A stretch of DNA of 11,577 nucleotides, taken from positions 1-11,577 of the forward strand of contig JAHYZZ010000032.1 of assembly GCA_019424135.1 (NCBI GenBank), in the 5' to 3' direction. The DNA is from Lachnospiraceae bacterium (GTDB taxonomy: Bacteria; Bacillota; Clostridia; Lachnospirales; Lachnospiraceae). Below the pieces are notes generated by a model. It made no database searches and was not told where the DNA came from. It saw only the letters and a program-made list of their open reading frames with translations. Each line of letters begins with the position of its first letter. Positions within the stretch are counted from its first letter, which is position 1. The translations under genes and the position numbers were made by a program. Of the stretch, positions 5,464-11,577 are shown in pieces.

Positions 5464-7228
5464 TGTCAGGATTGGGAAAATCTACGGCATTAATGGACCG
5501 GTCGTCTATCTGAAAGGGAAGACGGATTTTAAAATGTCAGAAATGGTATATGTGGGAAATGAGAGGCTGGTAGGAGAGGTCATTTCTCTGGATAAAGACA
5601 TGACAACGATCCAGGTATATGAGGAGACTTCGGGACTTCGGCCTGGGGAGATGGTGGAAGGGTCCGATGCAGCGGTGTCGGTTGTTCTTGCTCCCGGCAT
5701 TTTGAATAATATCTTTGATGGAATTGAGCGCCCTCTGGAGCGGATCGCGGACAGCGCAGGTGCATTTATCACCCGTGGAGTCAGCGTGGATTCTCTGGAT
5801 ACAGACCGGCTGTGGGATACGCATATTACGGTAAAGACAGGGGAAAGGGTACAGGGAGGAACCATCATTGCCGAGGTGCCGGAGACACGGGCTATCGTTC
5901 ATAGGTGCATGGTGCCGCCGGATGTAGAAGGGATAGTGACGGAGGTAAAACCGGACGGAGCCTATCGGATCATCGATCCTTTGGTGTCTATCGAACTGGC
6001 AGATGGAACGAAAAGAGAACTGCCGATGATGCAGCGTTGGCCGATTCGGGTGGCGCGCCCCACTCATCAGAGATATCCGGCCAGTGTACCTCTTATTACC
6101 GGCCAACGGATCCTGGATACGATGTTTCCAATCGCAAAAGGAGGAACAGCGGCTATCCCAGGAGGATTTGGAACGGGAAAAACCATGACCCAGCACCAAA
6201 TTGCCAAATGGTCAGATGCGGACATCATTATTTATATCGGATGCGGCGAACGTGGGAACGAGATGACTCAGGTACTGGAAGAGTTTGGAGAGTTGGTGGA
6301 TCCAAGGAGCGGCAATCCTTTGATGGATCGGACAACTTTGATCGCCAATACTTCTAATATGCCGGTAGCGGCCAGAGAGGCATCCATTTATACGGGTCTT
6401 ACGCTGGCAGAATATTATCGGGATATGGGGTATGACGTGGCGATCATGGCGGATTCTACTTCAAGATGGGCAGAGGCTTTAAGAGAGCTGTCCGGGCGTC
6501 TGGAAGAGATGCCGGCGGAAGAAGGGTTCCCAGCTTATCTGGCATCTCGCCTGTCGGCTTTTTATGAGCGGGCAGGAATGATGCAAAATCTAAATGGAAC
6601 GACAGGATCTGTGTCGATTATCGGGGCGGTATCCCCCCAGGGCGGTGATTTTTCTGAACCGGTGACCATGAATACCAAGCGGTTTGTCCGCTGTTTTTGG
6701 GGGTTGGATAAGTCTCTGGCATATGCCAGACATTTTCCGGCTATCCACTGGCTGTCTAGCTATAGTGAGTATCTGACGGATTTAAGCGGTTGGTATACAG
6801 ACTATGTATCTCCGAAATTTGTGGATTACAGGAACCGCCTGATGGCTCTTTTGAACCAGGAGAGCGCTCTGATGGAGATTGTGAAGCTGATTGGCGCAGA
6901 TGTGTTGCCAGATGATCAGAAATTGGTGCTGGAGATCGCCAAGGTGATTCGTCTGGGATTTCTGCAGCAGAACGCGTTCCACAAAGATGATACCTGCGTG
7001 TCGCTGGAGAAGCAATTTAGGATGATGGATGTCATTTTGTATCTCTACAAAAAATGCCGGGAACTGGTGGCGGTTGGAATGCCGATGTCTGTATTGAAGG
7101 CAGAGGGAATCTTTGAAAAGGTAATTGCCATCAAATACGATGTTCCAAATGATAATCTCCAGCTTTTAGATCTGTATAAACGAGATATTGATGATTTTTA
7201 TCATCGTGTGATAGAGAAGAATGGATAA
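5456..7228 (+). CDS. ntpA: V-type ATPase catalytic subunit A
   Basis: A is the catalytic subunit. Three copies alternate with B in the V1 head and hydrolyse or make ATP. The 590-residue length is normal. The N-terminal barrel begins VRIGKIYGINGPVVYLKGK, followed by the bulge region (about 110-200) that distinguishes V-type A from F-type beta. The P-loop GGFGTGKT is at residues 236-243, with catalytic-site residues GCGERGNEMTQVLEEF after it. Walker B and the following helix, DVAIMADSTSRWAEALRE, start at 327. The first P-loop residues are GG where many bacterial A subunits have GP. The start at 5456 has an excellent ribosome binding site and overlaps subunit E by eight bases. The C-terminal helical domain is complete. 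Confidence 0.98.
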   Translation: MHSVRIGKIYGINGPVVYLKGKTDFKMSEMVYVGNERLVGEVISLDKDMTTIQVYEETSGLRPGEMVEGSDAAVSVVLAPGILNNIFDGIERPLERIADSAGAFITRGVSVDSLDTDRLWDTHITVKTGERVQGGTIIAEVPETRAIVHRCMVPPDVEGIVTEVKPDGAYRIIDPLVSIELADGTKRELPMMQRWPIRVARPTHQRYPASVPLITGQRILDTMFPIAKGGTAAIPGGFGTGKTMTQHQIAKWSDADIIIYIGCGERGNEMTQVLEEFGELVDPRSGNPLMDRTTLIANTSNMPVAAREASIYTGLTLAEYYRDMGYDVAIMADSTSRWAEALRELSGRLEEMPAEEGFPAYLASRLSAFYERAGMMQNLNGTTGSVSIIGAVSPQGGDFSEPVTMNTKRFVRCFWGLDKSLAYARHFPAIHWLSSYSEYLTDLSGWYTDYVSPKFVDYRNRLMALLNQESALMEIVKLIGADVLPDDQKLVLEIAKVIRLGFLQQNAFHKDDTCVSLEKQFRMMDVILYLYKKCRELVAVGMPMSVLKAEGIFEKVIAIKYDVPNDNLQLLDLYKRDIDDFYHRVIEKNG

Positions 7229-7246
7229 GGGAGGCATGCGAAAGGT

Positions 7247-8617
7247 ATGGCAATCGAATATCTGGGGTTGAGCAGTATAAACGGACCTCTGGTGGTGCTG
7301 GAGGGCCTGCAGGATGCATTCTATGACGAGATCGTGGAATTTACAGTGGACAGAAATGTCCGGAAGATGGGGCGTATCATTGAACTGAATGAAGATAAGG
7401 CGGTGATCCAGGTGTTCGAGGGGACAGAAAATATGTCCCTTCAGAATACACATACAAAGCTTACCGGACATCCGATGGAACTGGCAGTGTCCCCGGGAAT
7501 GCTGGGAAGAACTTTTAATGGAATCGGCGTTCCGGTAGATGGACTTGGTCCGATTGTATCTACAGACCGGCGGGATATCAATGGCCTCCCACTGAATCCG
7601 GTAAGGAGAGAATATCCAAGAAATTATATTTGTACAGGAATTTCAGCCATTGATGGTCTGACAACGTTGATCAGAGGGCAGAAGCTTCCGATTTTTTCTG
7701 GAAATGGTCTTCCCCACGACCAGCTGGCAGCGCAGATTGTGAAGCAGGCATCTCTTGGGGAGGGATCGGAAGGAGAGTTTGGGGTGGTATTTGGTGCCAT
7801 GGGCGTCAAGCATGATGTGGCAGAGTTTTTTCGGAAGACGTTTGAAGAAAGTGGAGTATCGGATCATGTATGCATGTTCTTGAATCTTGCCAATGATCCG
7901 GTGGTAGAAAGGCTGATTACGCCGAAAGTGGCTTTAACGGCGGCGGAGTATCTGGCGTTCGAGTGTAATATGCATATTCTGGTGATCCTTACAGATATGA
8001 CCTCTTTTGCAGAGGCGATGAGAGAGGTCTCGTCTTCCAAAGGGGAAATTCCGTCGAGAAAAGGATATCCGGGATATTTGTACAGTGAGCTGGCAACGAT
8101 TTACGAGCGTGCCGGCATTGTAGAGAACTCTAATGGTTCCGTGACGCAGCTGCCGATTCTTACTATGCCCAATGACGATATCACTCATCCGATTCCGGAT
8201 CTGACCGGCTATATTACAGAGGGGCAAATCGTGCTGGACCGTGCTTTGCATGGGCAGGCAGTGTATCCTCCAATCAGTATTCTGCCGTCTTTATCTCGTC
8301 TAATGAAGGATGGCATCGGAGAAGGATATACCAGAGAGGATCATCAGGATCTGGCGAATCAGCTGTTTTCTGCTTATGCAAAGGTGGGAGAGGCCAGGAA
8401 TCTGGCATCTGTCATCGGAGAAGATGAATTGTCACCGATAGACAAACAGTATTTGAAATTTGGAGAAGCTTTCGAACAGCGTTATATTGGGCAGGGGTCG
8501 AATGAAAACCGGACGATCCAGGAGACGCTGGATCTTGGCTGGGAGCTTCTTAGGATACTTCCAAAAGAAGAACTGGACCGTATCGACACGAAGCTGATCG
8601 AAAAATACTGGAAGTAA
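7247..8617 (+). CDS. ntpB: V-type ATPase non-catalytic subunit B
   Basis: B alternates with A in the V1 head, supplies the arginine finger to the catalytic site and binds the peripheral stalk. The 456 residues match the family. The N terminus reads AIEYLGLSSINGPLVVLEG. Where a P-loop would be there is SGNGLPHDQLAAQI (151-164), the known degenerate form, so B should not hydrolyse ATP. SLSRLMKDGIGEGYTREDH carries R351, matching the Arg finger of E. hirae B. The start follows subunit A by 18 bases. AAGGGAGG (7227-7234) is 12 bases away, which is long, and AAAGG lies almost against the ATG. The start is still favoured because the N-terminal sequence is typical. Confidence 0.98.
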   Translation: MAIEYLGLSSINGPLVVLEGLQDAFYDEIVEFTVDRNVRKMGRIIELNEDKAVIQVFEGTENMSLQNTHTKLTGHPMELAVSPGMLGRTFNGIGVPVDGLGPIVSTDRRDINGLPLNPVRREYPRNYICTGISAIDGLTTLIRGQKLPIFSGNGLPHDQLAAQIVKQASLGEGSEGEFGVVFGAMGVKHDVAEFFRKTFEESGVSDHVCMFLNLANDPVVERLITPKVALTAAEYLAFECNMHILVILTDMTSFAEAMREVSSSKGEIPSRKGYPGYLYSELATIYERAGIVENSNGSVTQLPILTMPNDDITHPIPDLTGYITEGQIVLDRALHGQAVYPPISILPSLSRLMKDGIGEGYTREDHQDLANQLFSAYAKVGEARNLASVIGEDELSPIDKQYLKFGEAFEQRYIGQGSNENRTIQETLDLGWELLRILPKEELDRIDTKLIEKYWK

Positions 8618-8640
8618 CCAGACCGGAAAGGAGGCAGCAT

Positions 8641-9252
8641 ATGGATCCGCGGGAATTTCCGACAAAAGGGAACTTGATGTTGGCAAAGAATTCGCTTGCG
8701 CTTGCACATCAGGGATATGAGTTAATGGATAAAAAGAGAAATATTTTACTGAAGGGGCTGATGGGACTGATTGAAGAGGCAAAAGACATTCAGGAACAGA
8801 TTGATGCTACTTTTACAAAAGCATATGCGTGCCTGCAGAGAGCAAATATTGAACATGGCATCAGCAGAGTTCAGGAATTGGCCTATACAGTTCCGATTGA
8901 GGATTCGATCCGTATCCAGACTCGCAGCATTATGGGAACTGAAATCCCCCATATCAAATATGATGATAAGCAGAATGATCTGACGTATTCTTTCGGGACG
9001 ACCCATGAGTCGATTGATATTGCAAGAGAGGCATTTCGGGAAGTCAAGGAGCTGACAATCAAACTGTCGGAAGTGGAGAATTCGGCATATCGCCTGGCCA
9101 CGAATATTAAGAAGACGCAAAAGCGGGCCAACGCGTTGAAAAATATTACAATACCGATGTATAGTAATCTGGTGTATACAATTAGTAATGCGTTGGAAGA
9201 AAAAGAAAGAGAAGAGTTTACCAGACTAAAAGTAATAAAAAAGATGGTGTAA
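8641..9252 (+). CDS. ntpD: V-type ATPase subunit D (central axle)
   Basis: D is the long antiparallel coiled coil that rotates inside the A3B3 head, the functional counterpart of F-type gamma. With F it passes torque to subunit C and the K ring. The 203-residue length is normal. The N-terminal helix carries the family pattern PTKGNLMLAKNSLALAHQGYELMDKKRN. The C-terminal helix carries RRANALKN-like residues (KKTQKRANALKNITIPMY) and ends in a basic tail. The start has AAAGGAGG (8627-8634) six bases upstream, 23 bases after subunit B. This is the last gene of the operon; the hairpin 13 bases after its stop closes transcription. Confidence 0.97.
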   Translation: MDPREFPTKGNLMLAKNSLALAHQGYELMDKKRNILLKGLMGLIEEAKDIQEQIDATFTKAYACLQRANIEHGISRVQELAYTVPIEDSIRIQTRSIMGTEIPHIKYDDKQNDLTYSFGTTHESIDIAREAFREVKELTIKLSEVENSAYRLATNIKKTQKRANALKNITIPMYSNLVYTISNALEEKEREEFTRLKVIKKMV

Positions 9253-9265
9253 TGTTTGAAGATTG

Positions 9266-9300
9266 AGCCGGGGAATTTTAAAAATCCCCGGCTTGATTTT
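9266..9300 (+). terminator. Rho-independent terminator of the ATPase operon, possibly bidirectional
   Basis: AGCCGGGGA (9266-9274) pairs with TCCCCGGCT (9285-9293): nine base pairs, seven of them G-C. The loop ATTTTAAAAA can extend the stem through its T and A runs. TTGATTTT follows on the plus strand. Read on the minus strand, just after the proC stop at 9299, the same hairpin is followed by a poorer T run, so termination of proC here is less certain. Confidence 0.85.
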
Positions 9301-10099
9301 ATAAGTTCCTTGATTTTTCGGTGGCTTTGTTGATGCAGTCTATGACGGCAGCACGCATACCGCCCTTTTCCAGAGCTTCGCATCCTTCGATGGTAGTTCC
9401 GCCCGGTGAAGTTACCATATCCTTTAACTCTCCGGGATGGATTCCTTTTTCCAGGAGCATTTTTGCAGTCCCAAGACAGGTCTGGGCAGCCAGCCGGTAG
9501 GCTGTTTTGCGTGGCAGGCCCTGTTTTACCCCTGCGTCAGCCATCGCTTCGATATACATGGCAACATAAGCGGGGCCTCCTCCGCTTAATCCGCAGACGG
9601 CATCAATCAGATGTTCGGGAATGAATTCCACGATGCCAATAGATGAGTAGATTGCCGTGGCTGTCTTAAGCTCTTCTGCCGTGAAGTCGTTATCAGAACA
9701 AAGTGCAAAGGCTCCCTCAAAGACCATGGCAGGTGTGTTCGGCATAATACGAAGAATTCGGGGGGTGCCGTCGATCATTTCCTGAAGACGTGCAACGGTG
9801 ACACCGGCCACGATTGACATCATGGCCTTTCCGTCCAGTGCCTTCTTGCACTGGGAAAGTGCTTCTGCGGCATTTTGCGGTTTGACTGCTAAAAGGATTA
9901 CATCGCTGTTTTGGCAAACATCTTCATCATCCGTGGCCAGATGGACACCAAAGCTTTTGGCCTTTTCCATCATTTCTGGATTGATATCATAGACATAGAC
10001 GTTTTCTTTTGACAGAACACCGCTTTCCAGAGCTCCATAAAGAATCGCACCGCCCATGTTTCCGCATCCGATGATCCCGATTTTCTTTGTGACTGACAT
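9299..10099 (-). CDS. proC: Pyrroline-5-carboxylate reductase
   Basis: ProC reduces 1-pyrroline-5-carboxylate to L-proline with NAD(P)H, the last step of proline synthesis, in the cytoplasm. The 266 residues match the family. The Rossmann nucleotide-binding loop GIIGCGNMGGAI is at residues 8-19. AVKPQ (71-75) and RIMPNTPAMV (117-126) are typical. The signature at about 170-195, GLSGGGPAYVAMYIEAMADAG, marks the dimer and active-site region, and MVTSPGGTTIEG (228-239) follows. The start at 10099 has GAAAGGAG (10116-10109) nine bases upstream. The gene lies 21 bases after the ATC-hydrolase-family gene on the same strand, so the two are probably co-transcribed. It converges on the ATPase operon. 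Because its neighbour belongs to a thiazoline-hydrolase family, another cyclic imine as substrate cannot be excluded. Confidence 0.96.
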   Translation of the reverse strand: MSVTKKIGIIGCGNMGGAILYGALESGVLSKENVYVYDINPEMMEKAKSFGVHLATDDEDVCQNSDVILLAVKPQNAAEALSQCKKALDGKAMMSIVAGVTVARLQEMIDGTPRILRIMPNTPAMVFEGAFALCSDNDFTAEELKTATAIYSSIGIVEFIPEHLIDAVCGLSGGGPAYVAMYIEAMADAGVKQGLPRKTAYRLAAQTCLGTAKMLLEKGIHPGELKDMVTSPGGTTIEGCEALEKGGMRAAVIDCINKATEKSRNL

Positions 10100-10120
10100 A
10101 GTAAAGATCTCCTTTCATAT

Positions 10121-10816
10121 TTACGGGTACAGCCCCTCCAGTACATCCAGGTATTCCTTCCCAAAGGTATCGACATAATCTTCAAGTGCCATGGAAACAG
10201 CTCGTTGACCGTCCTCACCCAGATAATTAATAAGGAAACGGCTGATGGTGTATTTCAAGTGTGCTGTATGGAAGTTAAAGTCTTTCATACAGGATGTGCC
10301 CAGTTCTTGTTTCTTTTTGATGAGCTCCTCTGCCTCCTGAGGAGAGATGGGATGTCCCCAGTCGAACTTGCACTGCTCACCGCCCCAACTCATTGCCTTG
10401 GACAAATGGGTACAGACAAAGTCGGAACGAAAGCCTTGATAGACAGCATTGTCAACATTTACGCAGTAAAGCTTGCCATATTCCAGCAGGCCGTGTTTTT
10501 TCCATGCATCACACCATGCGCATTTGGCTATGTAAGTCTGCAGTGTGGGTTCGGTCTGGATCTGTCCAAATTCCATCTGGCCTTCATAATCTGGCTTCCA
10601 TTCTCCATAAGCCTGATTGGTCATGGTGGTGAGCGGATCACCGTGTGCTAAAGCATTTTGTGCCATCCGCATACCCCGTTCATTTCCATAGGCAGTCATA
10701 CCGGCCAGGATTGCTTCACGGCCATCATCGCCGCATTGTTGGATCGCATGCTTTGCCAGTAATGCAAACAGAACAGCATGGTGTTCAATCTTGCAGCTGG
10801 CAGCTTCATTTTTCAT
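10121..10816 (-). CDS. L-2-amino-thiazoline-4-carboxylic acid hydrolase family protein
   Basis: The family is named for the Pseudomonas enzyme that opens L-2-amino-thiazoline-4-carboxylate to N-carbamoyl-L-cysteine, a step of cysteine formation. Most Firmicute members have no proven substrate. The 231-residue soluble protein shows family-like patterns: YGNERGMRMA (43-52), then a Cys-rich core KCAWCDAWKKHGLLEYGKLYC (98-118) with C99, C102 and C118, and GGEQCKFDW (145-153) with C149. An N-terminal stretch (HHAVLFALL... CGDDGREA) resembles a C-terminal one (FHTAHLKYT... LGEDGQRA), suggesting an internal repeat. The ATG at 10816 has GGAAGGAG (10832-10825) eight bases upstream. It precedes proC by 21 bases. 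I recognise the family from memory of its motifs; the substrate is not established here, and a metal- or cofactor-binding role for the cysteines is equally possible. Confidence 0.8.
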   Translation of the reverse strand: MKNEAASCKIEHHAVLFALLAKHAIQQCGDDGREAILAGMTAYGNERGMRMAQNALAHGDPLTTMTNQAYGEWKPDYEGQMEFGQIQTEPTLQTYIAKCAWCDAWKKHGLLEYGKLYCVNVDNAVYQGFRSDFVCTHLSKAMSWGGEQCKFDWGHPISPQEAEELIKKKQELGTSCMKDFNFHTAHLKYTISRFLINYLGEDGQRAVSMALEDYVDTFGKEYLDVLEGLYP

Positions 10817-10861
10817 AGTGGTTACTCCTTCCGTAAGTGGTTCAATGAACTTTATAATTTG

Positions 10862-10889
10862 ATTATACTATATCTGGTGGGAAAAACAA
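10862..10889 (-). promoter_or_regulatory. Putative promoter of the ATC-hydrolase-family gene and proC
   Basis: On the minus strand TTGTTT (10889-10884) is followed after 16 bases by a perfect TATAAT (10867-10862). The -10 box overlaps the TAA stop codon of the upstream membrane-protein gene and lies 46 bases before the ATG at 10816. No terminator is visible between the two genes, so read-through from upstream is also possible. Confidence 0.5.
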
Positions 10890-11393
10890 TGGGAGATTCA
10901 AGGGATAGCAGGTGAAAATAAAAAAACTAAAAGAAAAGACGGTCCACAGAAACAAGACCATTGCCGGGGATGGAACAAAATTTAGAAGCTGATAAAAATA
11001 AGAAGACATCCCAAATGCTGTCAATACGCTAAGACAGAAAATCAAAAGATCTATAATAAGAAAATTCTGTCCTATTATACCGGTGTAGGTATAGAAAAGC
11101 ACGATGATAGAGAGAAGACCGCAGATTACGCCGAGAAAACGAGAATAGAAAAAGAGAACCGGATCCATTTTGTACCGGCGGTAATACCAGAAAGAAGTCA
11201 AAAGAAAAGGGAAGTATAAAAGCTTCAAATGCTCCCAGGTTGATTCGTTGATTGGGCAGAACAAAGCGGCCAGGGCAAGACCGCCGGACCAATCATAAAT
11301 AAAGTGGCAAAGACTTCCCAAGAAAATGGTAAAAAGAATGAACAAATAATCTCTTTTTTTAATGTATTTAGATAAAAAATGCTGCATGATCAT
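10863..11393 (-). CDS. DUF6512 family integral membrane protein
   Basis: The function is unknown. The 176-residue protein is strongly hydrophobic, with about five membrane helices (roughly 17-31, 60-72, 84-105, 112-130 and 142-165). A conserved block lies between the first two helices: H30, FIYDWSGG (31-38) and NESTWEHLKLL (49-59). This histidine- and acid-containing block matches my recollection of DUF6512 proteins common in Clostridia. The start is uncertain. AGGAG (11402-11398) is four bases before ATG 11393 and ten before ATG 11387, while an in-frame GTG at 11396 lies almost on the site. The gene is divergent from the tRNA-Lys and upstream of the ATC-hydrolase-family gene on the same strand. 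Nothing in its context points to a specific role. Confidence 0.75.
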   Translation of the reverse strand: MIMQHFLSKYIKKRDYLFILFTIFLGSLCHFIYDWSGGLALAALFCPINESTWEHLKLLYFPFLLTSFWYYRRYKMDPVLFFYSRFLGVICGLLSIIVLFYTYTGIIGQNFLIIDLLIFCLSVLTAFGMSSYFYQLLNFVPSPAMVLFLWTVFSFSFFIFTCYPLNLPLFFPPDIV

Positions 11394-11455
11394 CACTCTC
11401 CTGCCAAAGTATATGAGGAAATTAAAAAAAATATGAATGAATCAAGAAAAAACAC

Positions 11456-11484
11456 TTGCATTCTAAAAAAAACTGTTATATAAT
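11456..11484 (+). promoter_or_regulatory. Promoter of the tRNA-Lys gene
   Basis: TTGCAT (11456-11461), 17 bases, then a perfect TATAAT (11479-11484). The expected start of transcription is near 11491, giving a short leader before the tRNA at 11526. The spacing and -10 match suit strong constitutive expression of a stable RNA. Confidence 0.7.
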
Positions 11485-11525
11485 ATTACTTGCGTTGAAC
11501 AAAAAACATAAAAACAAGAAAAGAT

Positions 11526-11577
11526 GCGCGATTAGCTCAGCTGGCAGAGCACCTGACTCTTAATCAGGGTGTCCAGG
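11526..11577 (+). tRNA. tRNA-Lys (anticodon CTT), 3' end cut by window
   Basis: The acceptor strand GCGCGAT is followed by TA, the D stem GCTC and its partner GAGC. The anticodon arm is CCTGA-CTCTTAA-TCAGG, with anticodon CTT reading the lysine codon AAG. The variable loop GTGTC and the first bases of the T stem follow before the window ends. About 24 bases are missing, so the 3' acceptor strand cannot be checked. Confidence 0.93.

Noticed and set aside
5537..6199. Minus-strand open frame of 220 codons inside subunit A
   Set aside because: It lies wholly within ntpA and is rich in His, Arg and Cys as expected for a shadow. No start signal is visible.
7696..7738. Damaged P-loop in subunit B as a sign of a pseudogene
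   Set aside because: A degenerate nucleotide loop is normal for the non-catalytic B subunit, and the Arg finger and full length are intact.
11385..11455. A clear promoter for the DUF6512 gene
   Set aside because: TTGATT (11445-11440) has no -10 at usable spacing (TTTAAT is 13 bases away, TATACT 26), so I could not support a specific site.

Overview
The window looks like chromosomal DNA of an anaerobic Gram-positive Clostridia bacterium, probably Lachnospiraceae-like. This assignment is inference: it rests on the moderate GC content, the strong AGGAGG-type ribosome binding sites, a complete bacterial V/A-type ATPase operon with a Clostridia-style subunit K, and the DUF6512 and ATC-hydrolase-family neighbours. 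There are no insertion sequences, CRISPR arrays or phage genes. Gene packing is tight and no gap between genes exceeds about 180 bases.

Layout. Positions 1-603 (minus) hold trmB, a tRNA guanine-N7 methyltransferase whose last residues lie beyond the left edge. A roughly 180-base divergent promoter region follows, with a crossing pair of inverted repeats. Positions 783-9252 (plus) are one nine-gene operon for a V/A-type rotary ATPase, in the order G/H-like stalk (ntpF), C, I, K, F, E, A, B, D. Genes are separated by 1-32 bases or overlap by 4-8 bases. A GC-rich hairpin at 9266-9293 closes the operon and sits between it and the convergent proC. Positions 9299-11393 (minus) hold three genes read toward the operon: a DUF6512 membrane protein, an ATC-hydrolase-family protein, and proC. 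At the right edge a tRNA-Lys(CTT) gene starts on the plus strand with a good promoter and is cut by the window end.

How the genes work together. The nine ATPase genes cover a complete V1 (A, B, D, F) and Vo (K, I, C) with a peripheral stalk (E plus the G/H-like subunit). The cell can therefore build an ion-translocating rotary machine from this locus alone. It may run as a pump or as a synthase. The catalytic P-loop and Walker B of A, the Arg finger of B, both stator arginines of I and the ion-binding Glu of K are all present. The proC and ATC-hydrolase-family genes are 21 bases apart and probably co-transcribed, so a proline (or related cyclic imine) reductase is linked to a putative thiazoline hydrolase.

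The point most worth a second look is subunit K. It carries a canonical two-helix c-subunit of about 80 residues at its C terminus. In front of that is an N-terminal half unlike a c-subunit hairpin, ending in a plausible signal-peptidase site. The ring protomer may be proteolytically matured, or may be a four-helix protein with a single ion site.
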